A DNA stretch of 15,530 bases from Dunaliella salina (taxonomy: Eukaryota; Chlorophyta; Chlorophyceae; Chlamydomonadales; Dunaliellaceae): NCBI GenBank assembly GCA_002284615.2, contig MU071046.1, forward strand, positions 2,839-18,368, given 5' to 3'. Positions within the stretch are counted from its first letter, which is position 1, and every line of letters begins with the position of its first letter. Shown here one piece after another: positions 1 through 7,010 of this stretch. The translations under genes were made by a program, and so were the position numbers. The notes beneath the pieces are model-generated. The model was given only the letters and a program-made list of their open reading frames with translations, was not told the origin of the DNA and ran no database searches.

Positions 1-53
<53 letters not shown>

Positions 54-66
54 GTGTGTGTATGTG
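1..66. repeat. (TG)n dinucleotide microsatellite
   Basis: Nearly pure TG repeats with single-base interruptions (CG at about 49, TA at about 61). The window starts inside it, so its true length is unknown. The Cys/Val-alternating reading frame across it is an artefact of the repeat. Confidence 0.97.
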
Positions 67-80
67 TTGAAATTAATCAT

Positions 81-104
81 GCAGGGGGGCTGCGCCCCCC
101 CTGC
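81..104. repeat. GC-rich hairpin, GGGGGGC-TGC-GCCCCCC type
   Basis: GCAGGGGGGC at 81-90 pairs with the complementary C-rich arm at 94-104 across a TGC loop, with one unpaired C. A shorter C-rich echo follows at 105-114. A related hairpin with a TAC loop lies at 283-297. The function is unknown; it could be a small mobile palindrome or a slippage product. Confidence 0.8.
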
Positions 105-500
105 ACCCCCCCTGCTCACGCACGCGAGGACAAAGGAGCTGTGTTGACCAACAGTGCTAAGCAGATGCAGCTCTCTACCTCCATGCTTTGACCATTACAC
201 ACGACAGCATATATCCATGAGCTCAGGTGGGGGCTGGATGGCTCAAAGCTTTATTCTTTCAGTGTTAATCGACTGAACATATGGGGGCTACGCCCCCGAA
301 GGGGGCCTCAGCCCTAAAAATGGCTGAATCTGTTTACAACCCCTGTGAACCACCCAATATAAAACCGTACAAGCACAACATAGAAAGTGGCAGGGACCAC
401 ATAATCTTTCTGTTTTTGGGTCACCCAACACGGTGTTATTAGCTTGCTGGGTTATACCAGTTTGTGTTTCGCTCCATGTTTTTTCTGCGTGCTTGCTCTG
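105..500. other. Non-coding stretch, no gene seen
   Basis: Apart from the hairpin at 283-297 I see no coding region, tRNA or recognisable transposon end here. The 93-codon minus-strand frame at 288-569 has no recognisable motif and runs into a repeat, so I do not call it. Confidence 0.5.
283..297. repeat. GC-rich hairpin, GGGGGC-TAC-GCCCCC
   Basis: Perfect 6-bp arms around a TAC loop. It is followed at 301-307 by another GGGGGCC that could pair with the same C arm. It resembles the hairpin at 81-104 (loop TGC), so the two may be copies of one short palindromic repeat. Confidence 0.8.
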
Positions 501-556
501 CCTAGCAGAACATTGGAGCACTGGAGGCCTCCTTCTCCTTGTGCAACCATGTAAAC
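501..556 (+). repeat. R1 repeat, 3'-module copy 1
   Basis: This contains CTAGCAG followed by CTGGAGGCCTCCTTCTCCTT and a GCAACCATGTAA ending. It matches the 3' module best seen at 2172-2229. It is the most diverged of the six copies and consists of the 3' module only. Confidence 0.5.
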
Positions 557-831
557 GCTGACATCGCATGGCAGCATGGCTTCGATGCGATGGCTTGCAT
601 GTTTATGCATGAAGACATGTGGACATTCGACATGTCTTCTCACGTAACCTCTGTTCTCTCCAGCGTGAGTAAGCTTCTCTGTTGTTTAGCCTCCCCCTCT
701 CTTTACTGCACCTTTCTTCTCAGGGGGCTCCTTACTTTCCTGCCATTTACCATGTACAGCTTTATCGTCTACACTTTTTGATTGACAAAACAAACAAGCA
801 ATATAAGTTCTCCCATGAACTTCTGTCATTT
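557..831. other. Non-coding stretch, no gene seen
   Basis: An 80-codon forward frame (539-781) has no recognisable domain. A pyrimidine tract ending in CAG near 720 resembles a splice acceptor, but nothing else supports an exon. Confidence 0.4.
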
Positions 832-898
832 ATGAACAGGCTAGCAGTCTTGACTGCTAGTCGGTTTGACTGGAGGCCTTTTCCTTGAAACCTTTCAA
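832..898 (+). repeat. R1 repeat, 3'-module copy 2
   Basis: ATGAACAGGCTAGCAGTC is followed, after a short local duplication of CTAGCAGT-like sequence, by TTTGACTGGAGGCC and a CTTGAAACC ending. It shares the ATGAACAGGCTAGCAGTC start with the copy at 1667-1727 and the TTTGACTGGAG core with the copy at 2172. Confidence 0.7.
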
Positions 899-990
899 TG
901 GTCGGCCGACGGACACTGCGATTGGGGGGAGGGATAGCTATGGTCTGACAGACTTGCGCACTCAGTTCCATCATTTCAGCTCAGAAATAA

Positions 991-1165
991 AGGAAAGATT
1001 GGAAGTCTATGCTGGGCACAGCCAGCGTGCATTAAGGAAAGACCCAACAGTCAGCGCTGAAACTGAAAGCAAGTTCCACCAGACCAAGAGAAAAAAAGGA
1101 GCACAGAAGTCTACTCCAGCAAATTGGCCTCCATCTAGGACACCCTTAACACTGCTGTCAAGAGG
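991..1165 (-). repeat. R4 element, copy 1
   Basis: This aligns over most of its length with the reverse complement of 13370-13555, and over about 100 bp with 3528-3630. Its strongest block is CTGGGCACAGCCAGCGTGCA (1012-1031), which contains a CGCTGG/CCAGCG-type hairpin. I call the minus strand sense because, in that orientation, each copy ends with GCGTAGAC-like sequence and a pyrimidine tail. The 5' limit (to the right) is uncertain and could extend past 1165. No TSD was identified for this copy. Confidence 0.65.
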
Positions 1166-1440
1166 CCATGTCCAGCGAATGCAAGACTCACCTCTTAGCC
1201 TCGGAGAAAGCTATCCAACACCTCAGCAAGGGCCCCCCTTTTGCACAGGGGCCAGCTGCAGCGAGGAGGTGCGCACACAGTTACGCAGACCCAAACTGAG
1301 ATCACTCCACCTCTGAGTACCTTCTCCACTGTGCCAACTTCCGGGATCACTACTGCACCAGCTTTTCCCCTGGTAGCTCACACATGGGCGGGGACGCCAC
1401 TCCTGGGGCTTAAGCCTGCTGCCCCCATTTGCTCAAACGT
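1166..1440. other. Non-coding stretch, no gene seen
   Basis: This may hold the 5' part of R4 copy 1, but I could not align it to the other copies. The forward frames here show no recognisable domain. Confidence 0.4.
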
Positions 1441-1727
1441 GCACCTCTCGGTACTTCAACACGCCTTAGAGACTACGCAAACCAAGCTGATATCCTATCG
1501 CTAGCCAATTTTGTGTCTTCATGCTTGGGATGCAGTGCCTGGATTTTGAGAACTGCTTTCAATGTTCAATTCAATGTTTGCCTAGACTGGTCTGGTTACA
1601 GGCCTCTGTGTTTCCGCTCAGCTGCCCTTGTAGGCGGATAAAGCGATATAACCCTACCTTACCTTATGAACAGGCTAGCAGTCTGTCGTCTCAACAGGAG
1701 GCCTTCTCATACCTGTAGCCTGCAACC
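1441..1727 (+). repeat. R1 repeat, longest uninterrupted copy
   Basis: Three modules lie in order: a CTTAGAGAC...ACCAAGCTGAT block (about 1464-1490) shared with about 7868-7892; a CTGGTCTGGTTACAGGCCTC...GGCGGATAAAGC block (1587-1645) shared with 2092-2165 and 7966-8046; and the 3' module with GGCTAGCAGTCTG (1667-1727). The forward frames overlapping it (1429-1718) are short and not conserved between copies, so I treat it as a repeat, not a gene. The family is not recognised. Confidence 0.7.
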
Positions 1728-2060
1728 TTCTTTCTTCAGTTAGGACAACAACAAGCTTTAGCCATTTCAACATTTTTAAAAAATGCATGTGACATTTGCT
1801 CCTACTTGTCTAAATCTCACCATGTCCAGTCGCATGATGTGCTTTGAGGACTCTAAAATCTATACCCTTTCCTCCATGAGCTCTTTATTTTGAAGAGGTC
1901 AGAGTATATGTTCTGGAGCCCAACTCTGCAACCCGGTGGAATATCTGTGCTTAACTTCGCATGCTCATTTCAAGCAGAGTGACTGGAAGCATGTTTCTTT
2001 CAGCAGTTGACACTTCCAAACTCAACGCTTGTTTCACATTACCACAGTTGACGTTAATAT
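1728..2060. other. Non-coding stretch, no gene seen
   Basis: AT-rich sequence between two R1 copies. I see no gene, RNA or transposon end. Confidence 0.4.
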
Positions 2061-2229
2061 GCAAGTTTGAGCACTGCTTTCTATTTTTCACACTGGTCTG
2101 GTTGCAGGCCTTTGTGTTCCCGATCACCTGCCCTGGTAGGCGGATAAAGTCATGCAACCTAACCTTTTGAAAAGGCTAGCAATCTGTTGGTTTGACTGGA
2201 GACCTTCTTCTCCTTGTAACCTTGTAATG
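2061..2229 (+). repeat. R1 repeat, 5'-truncated copy
   Basis: It begins near GAGCACTGCTTTC (compare GAGAACTGCTTTC at about 1547), continues through ACTGGTCTGGTTGCAGGCCT...GGCGGATAAAG, then the 3' module AGGCTAGCAATCTG...TTTGACTGGAG...CTCCTTGTAACC. LINE copy A lies about 30 bp beyond its 3' end. Confidence 0.7.
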
Positions 2230-2249
2230 TGCTCCTCACACTCTTCCCA

Positions 2250-2260
2250 AACATTTCAAG
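2250..2260. repeat. Target-site duplication, LINE copy A (left)
   Basis: AACATTTCAAG is repeated exactly at 7778-7788. This copy directly abuts the AAAAG-rich tail of LINE copy A, where a TSD is expected. Confidence 0.75.
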
Positions 2261-2431
2261 AAAAGAAAAAGAAAAGAAAAAGAAAAGCTACACAGGCAGT
2301 GAAAACACTTCCCACATCAATTTAAGAGAAGAAGGATACCTAGGGCCAAGGCACCGTATATCCCCTTGACCTAGAGAAAATGAGGAAAGGAGTCAGTGGG
2401 GATCAGGAGGGTTACTGGCAGTAGCCCGTGC

Positions 2432-2960
2432 CTAACCTTGTTGATGAGAATGGAAAGAAGTCATCTCCAGAGCTCGTCTGATATGAGCAAGTTTGTAAGC
2501 ATACTGGACAGAATAAGCATGAAGCTTCAGAGTAAGCTTGTTGGTTTTGTGCGTGTCAAGTTCAAGCGCTTTAAGTGGCTCCAAAGTGTGGGGGGTATAG
2601 ATGACTCCACCCAAACCTAACAGAATAGTACGAAGGGTGACTCGAGCAGAGGCCCTTGAAAGATGGCGACACAAATTGCGGTTTTGCTGCTTGGAGGCCT
2701 CAAGCTGATTCTTGGGCCGGGCGTCTTCACAGTATTTGACTTCCAAAAGATGGATGTGCCTCTCCTCTGGGAGGAGCTGACTAGGGTGACGGGTCTTGGA
2801 AGTAGGTGGAGTGGCTTTGGCTGGCTCTAAGTGCTCCCTGTTCCCCCTGCGCCCCCCTGCACTCCTCAAAGAATACCGTGAATTGGTCCTTGGCACAGTT
2901 CTTATGGAAACAACTACTATTGCATCAGGACGGCTAGGAGTGAGCCTTTCTTTGTCAGGG
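2432..2960 (-). pseudogene. LINE copy A, C-terminal restriction-endonuclease-like domain
   Basis: This is the longest clean piece of copy A, open for more than 154 codons. RPDA lies at 2932-2921. A basic, Gly/Arg/Pro-rich linker follows, then HIHLLEVKYCED (EVKYCED at 2743-2723), and then a helical block containing LLGLGGVIYTPHTLEPLK, a KLHAYSVQYAYKL run and RRALE. RPD followed by ExK on a hydrophobic strand is the signature of PD-(D/E)xK nucleases, and R2-type LINEs carry such a restriction-like endonuclease after a CCHC knuckle. Here the two motifs are about 60 residues apart because of the linker, longer than the classical R2 spacing. The nuclease role is inference. A frame slip near the 3' end replaces the ASNPPDP ending seen in copy B. 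Confidence 0.7.
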
Positions 2961-3046
2961 AAACGACGAGAGAAATGTATTTAGGGAGGGTTCTATTTGT
3001 CGAGTGCTCAGGAATCTGGAGGTCCTGTAAAGCAAGACGATCTGCG

Positions 3047-3514
3047 CTACCAATGTCCATGGAAGCAAGGCCTGCTCCGAGAAAGCCTTTCAAACAAGTT
3101 GTTGATACCTTTGAGAAGGATTCTGAGAGCAATGTTGTGGCGCTCTGTTACCACATTTGACATGATGGAGTATTTACATCCTAACAGAATGTGAACACTG
3201 TCAGGCTCTCCACTCAGGGGGCATTGTAGGTGTGTGGAAATTTTAAAGCGTACTGCATGCTTCTGGTTGAAGAGGGTGCCTGTGCAGTAGTTAAAGATGT
3301 TCCGTTTAATTTTGAAAGGAATTGTTGACAGGGTCCAAAAGGCATTAATGACCTTCTTATCGACAGCGGGAAGTAGGTTTTGGTAAGTAACTACTTTCAT
3401 TGTTACCGGTCCCCCAGCGGTGGACTTGAAAAAGACATGCTGCTCGCTAATTACAGCCATAGCAGTTTTGGTAGTAGGAGTGTTGGCCTGACCAAGTCTA
3501 TGTTTTGAGTGCAT
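3047..3514 (-). pseudogene. LINE copy A, linker and CCHC zinc-knuckle segment
   Basis: An open stretch of 155 codons starts at the MHSKHRLG motif shared with copy B, runs through NAFWTLSTIPFK, and reaches the knuckle CPLSGE...H...C at about 3223-3176. The family pattern, intact in copy B, is C-x2-C-x7-H-x4-C; here the second Cys is Ser, so the knuckle is damaged. VTERHNIA follows, as in copy B. Upstream coding is cut by the R4 insertion at 3528-3810; downstream the frame shifts before the C-terminal domain. LINE knuckles in this position are thought to bind nucleic acid. Confidence 0.7.
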
Positions 3515-3527
3515 GTGTGTCCTGAAA
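3511..3527. repeat. Target-site duplication, R4 insertion (left)
   Basis: GCATGTGTGTCCTGAAA corresponds to GCATGTATGTCCTCAAA at 3811-3827, matching at 15 of 17 positions. Copy B has one such site in the uninterrupted coding region, which confirms that this is a duplicated target. Confidence 0.8.
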
Positions 3528-3810
3528 AAGTAAAAGTCTACGCTGGCACTTGCCAGCGTGCATTAAGGAAAGACTCAACAATTAGCACTGGCACTAACAG
3601 TGGGCCCCACCAAAGGAGGCTATTTATGAGCAGCCCAGCTAATGAGGGTCCGGCGGGTTGTCGGCCATCCGTCTGGCTGCGCGCCTCGCTGTCCTGTACG
3701 CAGCCCTCCCTGTCGCCCCCTCCTCCAAACCCCCATTGCTTATCTTACTGAGTTGGATGGCATTCCTGGTGTTGTGAATTCTTGTTAGGGACTTTGCAGC
3801 GTCCTTTTCA
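3528..3810 (-). mobile_element. R4 insertion in LINE copy A, SINE-like or truncated non-LTR element
   Basis: A 283-bp segment interrupts copy A coding sequence between the RNase H linker and MHSKHRLG and is bounded by a 17-bp TSD. Its sense strand appears to be minus: it ends there in CCAGCGTAGACTTTTACTTT, a pyrimidine tail like that of the host LINE. The block around GCCAGCGTGCATTAAGGAAA (3553-3572) matches the R4 copies at 991-1165 and 13370-13555. I see no clear RNA polymerase III B box, so it may be a SINE of unusual origin or the 5'-truncated 3' end of another LINE. The interior (about 3650-3740) is GC-rich and unlike its surroundings. Confidence 0.7.
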
Positions 3811-3827
3811 GCATGTATGTCCTCAAA
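3811..3827. repeat. Target-site duplication, R4 insertion (right)
   Basis: GCATGTATGTCCTCAAA, partner of 3511-3527. Copy A coding sequence resumes directly after it, followed by GGATCATGAAGG, matching copy B around 5417-5425. Confidence 0.8.
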
Positions 3828-4234
3828 GGATCATGAAGGTAATAGAAGTGTATTAGCTTTAAGGCAGGTGAATTTGTACGGTTTGATGTGCTTGCATGGG
3901 TGCGGGCAGTTTCCTCAAAAGCAAGCCAGGTGGTGTCATGAAAAGGATTGCCTTCAGTATTTATACAAGGTAGGGTTATGTCTGCCAGTTTTTAACCATC
4001 CTGAATGGCCTGATGCTTGGCAATGGCATCAGCGCATTCATTTCCGGCAATTCCAGCATGAGATATAACCTTGAAGAAATGAATTGGTGCAGGTGAGTTG
4101 CGCACAAGCTGTATGAAAAGCTTGAGGGCACGTCTTTGAGCATGCTGACGGTGCAGCTCTGGATGCAGTATTTGTTTTCTGATCTGTTGCAGTGAGCCAA
4201 GGCTATCGGCGGCAATGCAAGAGTAGCCTTGGGG
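3828..4234 (-). pseudogene. LINE copy A, RNase H C-terminal half and linker
   Basis: The minus-strand reading runs from GYSCIAADSLGSLQQIRKQ (third catalytic Asp in AADS) through VISHAGIAGNECADAIAKHQ (last catalytic Asp in ADA), about 4232-3992. It then continues into the linker that, in copy B, contains EGNPFHDTTWLAFEET. The N-terminal half of the domain lies about 2.6 kb away at 6810-7010, because copy B is inserted exactly at this point. Removing copy B and one TSD makes the two halves contiguous and in frame at the join. Confidence 0.8.
4225..4234. repeat. Target-site duplication, LINE copy B (left)
   Basis: AGCCTTGGGG is repeated exactly at 6800-6809. It abuts the A-rich/AAAAG tail of copy B at 4235-4252. 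Confidence 0.92.
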
Positions 4235-4359
4235 AAAAAAAAAGAAAAGAAGAACTACGCAGGCAGTGAAAATACACCCCACATCAATTAAGGAAAAGGG
4301 GATACCTAGGGCCAAGGCACCGTGTATCCTCTTCACCAAGAGAAAGCAGAAGAAAGAAG

Positions 4360-5044
4360 TCATTGGGGATCAGGTGGGTTACTAGCAGTATCCCGTGCCT
4401 GACCTCGTTGAGAGTTGAAAAAGTTTTTTTCAAGAGCACGTCTGGTGCTGGCAAGTTTGTAAGCATACAGGACAGAATGAGCATGAAGCTTCCGGACAAG
4501 CTTGGTGGCCTTGAAAGTGTCAAGACCAAGCTCCTTAAGAGGCTCCAATGTGTGCGGGGTGTAGATGACTCCTCCCACACCTAGCAGGATAGTATGGAGG
4601 GTGACTTGAGCTGAAGCTCTAGAAAGATGACGGCAAAGGTCGTGGTGCTGCTGCTTGGAGGCCTCAAGCTGGCTGTAAGGCCGGGTGTCCTCACAGTATT
4701 TGACTTCTACAAGGTGGATGTGTCGCTGATCTGATAATGTAGAGCTGACTGGGGTCACGAGCCTTGAGTGTGTGTGGAGTGGCTGTGGCTGGCGCTGAGT
4801 CCTCCCTGTTCCGCCCGCGCCCCCCTGTACTTCTCAATTCATAACGAGGATTAGACCTAGACGCTCTTTTCAGAGGAACAACTAATAGAGCATCAGGCCG
4901 GCTGGAAGTGAGCCGATCCTTATCAGGGAAGCGGCGCGGGAAAATATATTTGGAAAGAGTCCTGTTAGTAGCATGTTCTGGGATCTGTAAGGCTTGCAAG
5001 ACGGTCTGCTCTGCCAATGTCCATGGAGGCAATACCTGCCCCAA
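4360..5044 (-). pseudogene. LINE copy B, C-terminal restriction-endonuclease-like domain
   Basis: Two overlapping frames together cover the domain. The first (5044-4691) holds SKYIFPRRFPDK and then RPDALLVVPLK (RPD at 4900-4892). The second (4758-4360) holds HIHLVEVKYCEDTRP (E of EVK at about 4707), LLGVGGVIYTPHTLEPLK, a KLHAHSVLYAYKL run, TRRALE and the ending ASNPPDPQ before the stop. A one-base slip near 4750 separates them. The pairing of RPD with ExK after a zinc knuckle fits a PD-(D/E)xK nuclease that would nick the target for primed reverse transcription. This is inferred from motifs only. Confidence 0.7.
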
Positions 5045-5260
5045 GAGGGCCTTTGCTGATAGCTTTTAGGAGGGTTCTGCTGGCAATATTGTGTCGCTCA
5101 GTTACCATACCAGACATGGTAGAATTTTTTGCATCCTGATAAGATGTGAAGGACACTGTCAAGTTCCCCACAGAGGGGGCATTGCGGGCTGGTGGAAATT
5201 TTGAAGCGCACCGCGTGTTTTTTGATTGAAGAGGGTACCTGTGCGGTATTTAAAAATGTT
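5045..5260 (-). pseudogene. LINE copy B, CCHC zinc knuckle
   Basis: The minus strand reads CPLCGELDSVLHILSGC around 5181-5131, an intact C-x2-C-x7-H-x4-C knuckle. A frame slip directly after it, in an A-rich run, moves the next block (VTERHNIASRTLL) to another frame. Copy A has the same layout with one knuckle Cys lost. In LINEs this knuckle sits between the reverse transcriptase/RNase H part and the C-terminal domain and is thought to bind nucleic acid. Confidence 0.75.
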
Positions 5261-6086
5261 TTACCTCATTTTAAAAGAGAGTGTTGACATGGTCCAGAAG
5301 GCATTGCTGATATTTTTGTGGATGTTGGGGAGTAAAATTTGGTAGAAAAAGTAGTACCCTGTGTTGGTGTTGGCCTTTCCAAGTCTGTGTTTTGAGTGCA
5401 TGTGCTTCCGTAAAGCATCATGGAGGTTGGAGAAGTGTTTGAGCTTTACGGCAGGTGGGTTCAGACGTCTAGATGCATCTGCATGAGTGTAGGAAGTTTC
5501 CTCAAAGGCAAGCCAGGTGGTGTCATGAAAAGGATTGCCTTCAAGGTTTGCGCATGGGAAGGTTATGTATGTGTCATTGTTCTGAATGGTCTGATGCTTA
5601 GCAACGGCATCTGCGCATTCGTTGCCAACAATTCCAGCATGAGATTTAACCTTGGAGAAATGGATAGGGGTAGGTGAGTTGCGTATGATTATCTTGAGGA
5701 TGTGGCCCTGGACGTGCAGGTGATAGAGTTCTGGGTAGAGTATTTGCTTTCTGATCTGTTCTAGAGAGCAAAGGCGGTCAGTGGCAATGTGACGATATCC
5801 TAGGAGGAGGGCTGCTGCTATTGCCACCAGTTCGGCTCTAGTGATGGTGTGAGTGATTCCTGCTCCATTCGGTTGGACATGGTTGGTGCTTTCGCTGGCG
5901 GGGCGGTAGACTCCTGCACCAATCACTTGTTTACCATTGTGTACATGGCAGCTGCCGTCCATGTATGCCCATTTTCTCCAGTTTTCAACTTTGCGTACCA
6001 GAGAAGGGCTGGATGATGTGAGTGGTGAAAGAGTTTGTTGGCTTTGTGTGGTACTGTGAGAGGTTTGTTGGTGGGCAGAAGGTAGT
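5261..6086 (-). pseudogene. LINE copy B, RNase H domain and linker
   Basis: The frame is open for about 275 codons; the first Met (5962) is internal, since in-frame sequence upstream reads RKVENWRKWAYMDGSC. Counting from that Met, the catalytic residues are Asp2 (MDGSC), Glu44 (TRAEL), Asp62 (ATDR) and Asp118 (ECADAVAK), with His108 in KSHAGIVGNE. All four acidic residues are present, so this domain looks the least damaged in the element. It would degrade the RNA strand of the RNA-DNA hybrid. A linker with LAFEET and LRKHMHSKHRLGKANT follows, then a stop at 5261. Confidence 0.85.
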
Positions 6087-6799
6087 TTTTAAAATGTATT
6101 GAAGCCAGTTTCAATTTCTGGGTGTCTGGGATTGAGGATTGGTTTGATGCTAATGTTTCTTTTCAGCCGTCTTGCCTCACGGATGTCTTCTTTCAGGCCT
6201 GTGAGCCAATTTGAGTTGTTCTCGTTCAGGCGGATCCTTGCAGCGGTATTCCAAACAGCAATTATTTGTAGGCTCCAGGAGTGGCATGGGAGGACAATTT
6301 CCTGGCTGACCCAGAAGGGGGTTGGCATAGTTGAGTCTTGTTGAGGGTATGGTTCCCAATGCACGACAGAAGTGAGGGTAGGCATTAAGGAGTTTAGAGT
6401 ATGGATTTGTGCTCATAGGGCCTCCCCAGCTTGGTAAGAACAATAAAGTTGCTGTGGCATGGCTTTGTTGCATGGCAGAAAAAATGGCATGTTTGAGAGT
6501 AAGGTACATCACATGATTATCGTAAATTGGATGGCATATTGAAAATCCTGAGAATTTGGAAGAGACGCTGTTATGGATTGCTCCAAATACCCTATCTTGA
6601 GGGTGTTCACTCCAGTGGTTGAGGTGGCAGGGGTTGTAGTCTAGGGGAGAAGCCATTTTTTCCTGGGTTACGAGAGCCCATTTTTGCATGGCAGTGTGGA
6701 TATGATTTGGTAGGATGCGCATGTATGAAACCTTGATCTTCTTACTTTGTTGCATTTTGTTGTTGGGGGTTGATCGTGAGAAAAGACCCACGAGCTTGG
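6087..6799 (-). pseudogene. LINE copy B, domain upstream of RNase H (possible methyltransferase fold)
   Basis: From the 5' truncation the minus strand reads SKLVGLFSR, QQSKKIKVSYMR, LPNHIHTAMQKWALV, MASPLDYNP, HPQDRVFGA (6602-6576), GFSICHPIYD (about 6551-6519), ATLLFLPSW (6452-6426) and NPYSKLLNAYPH. After a 2-nt deletion near 6320 relative to copy A it continues in a second frame with PFWVSQEIVLPCHSW and IIAVWNT (6265-6245). It is not a reverse transcriptase palm: there is no YxDD. A conserved Gly-x-Ser-x-Cys-His-Pro-x-Tyr-Asp, then LxFLP and a late VWNT strand, recalls the layout of phage-type DNA N6-adenine methyltransferases, but NPPY is not preserved. This assignment is speculative. Confidence 0.5.
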
Positions 6800-6809
6800 A
6801 GCCTTGGGG
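6800..6809. repeat. Target-site duplication, LINE copy B (right)
   Basis: AGCCTTGGGG, identical to 4225-4234. The homology between copies A and B (GAGAAAA...AGCTTGGAG against GAGAAAAA...ACCTTGGAG near 7575) stops here, marking the 5' truncation point of copy B. Confidence 0.92.
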
Positions 6810-7010
6810 GATTGCAGCTGCTATCGCAGCCAACTCAAGTTCTGAGCTCAGCCCTCATGATGCTTTTGGTGATTACTGCTCCATTTGGATTTACACAAAT
6901 GGAGCTAGTGCTGGCAGGGCGGTACACGCCTGCACCTACCACCTGTTTTCCGTGGTGTGTTTGGCAGCTCCCATCCGTGTATACCAACTCTCTCCAGTTG
7001 TGGATTTTAC
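6810..7010 (-). pseudogene. LINE copy A, RNase H N-terminal half
   Basis: The minus strand reads KIHNWRELVYTDGSC (DGS at about 6975-6967), GKQVVGAGVYRPAS, then IMRAEL. After a short insertion that repeats GAGTT/GAGCT-like sequence (near 6835-6850) and shifts the frame, it reads ELAAIAAAIPQG up to the copy B junction. The first Asp and the Glu of the catalytic set are present. The rest of the domain lies at 3992-4234. Confidence 0.8.

Larger units (their letters stand above)
4235..6799 (-). mobile_element. LINE copy B: 5'-truncated non-LTR retrotransposon nested in copy A
   Basis: This is a 2565-bp element whose sense strand is minus. It lies in the RNase H domain of copy A with a perfect 10-bp TSD. 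The 3' tail (4252-4235) is TTC-TTTTC plus a T run. Its 3' untranslated region matches copy A closely (CTACxCAGGCAGTGAAAA at 4254-4271 against 2287-2303; CCTAGGGCCAAGGCACCG in both). The 5' end breaks off just upstream of the SKLVGLFSR motif, about 200 bp short of the extent of copy A. It holds the block with DRVFGA/CHPIYD/LFLPSW, a full RNase H, an intact CCHC knuckle and the RPDA/EVKYCED C-terminal domain, split by several frameshifts. It is younger than copy A by nesting. Confidence 0.92.

Noticed and set aside
6..191. 61-codon frame starting with Cys/Val repeats
   Set aside because: It is a translation of the TG microsatellite and adjacent hairpin.
661..735. Splice acceptor and exon
   Set aside because: A pyrimidine tract and CAG are present, but no conserved frame or matching donor supports a gene.
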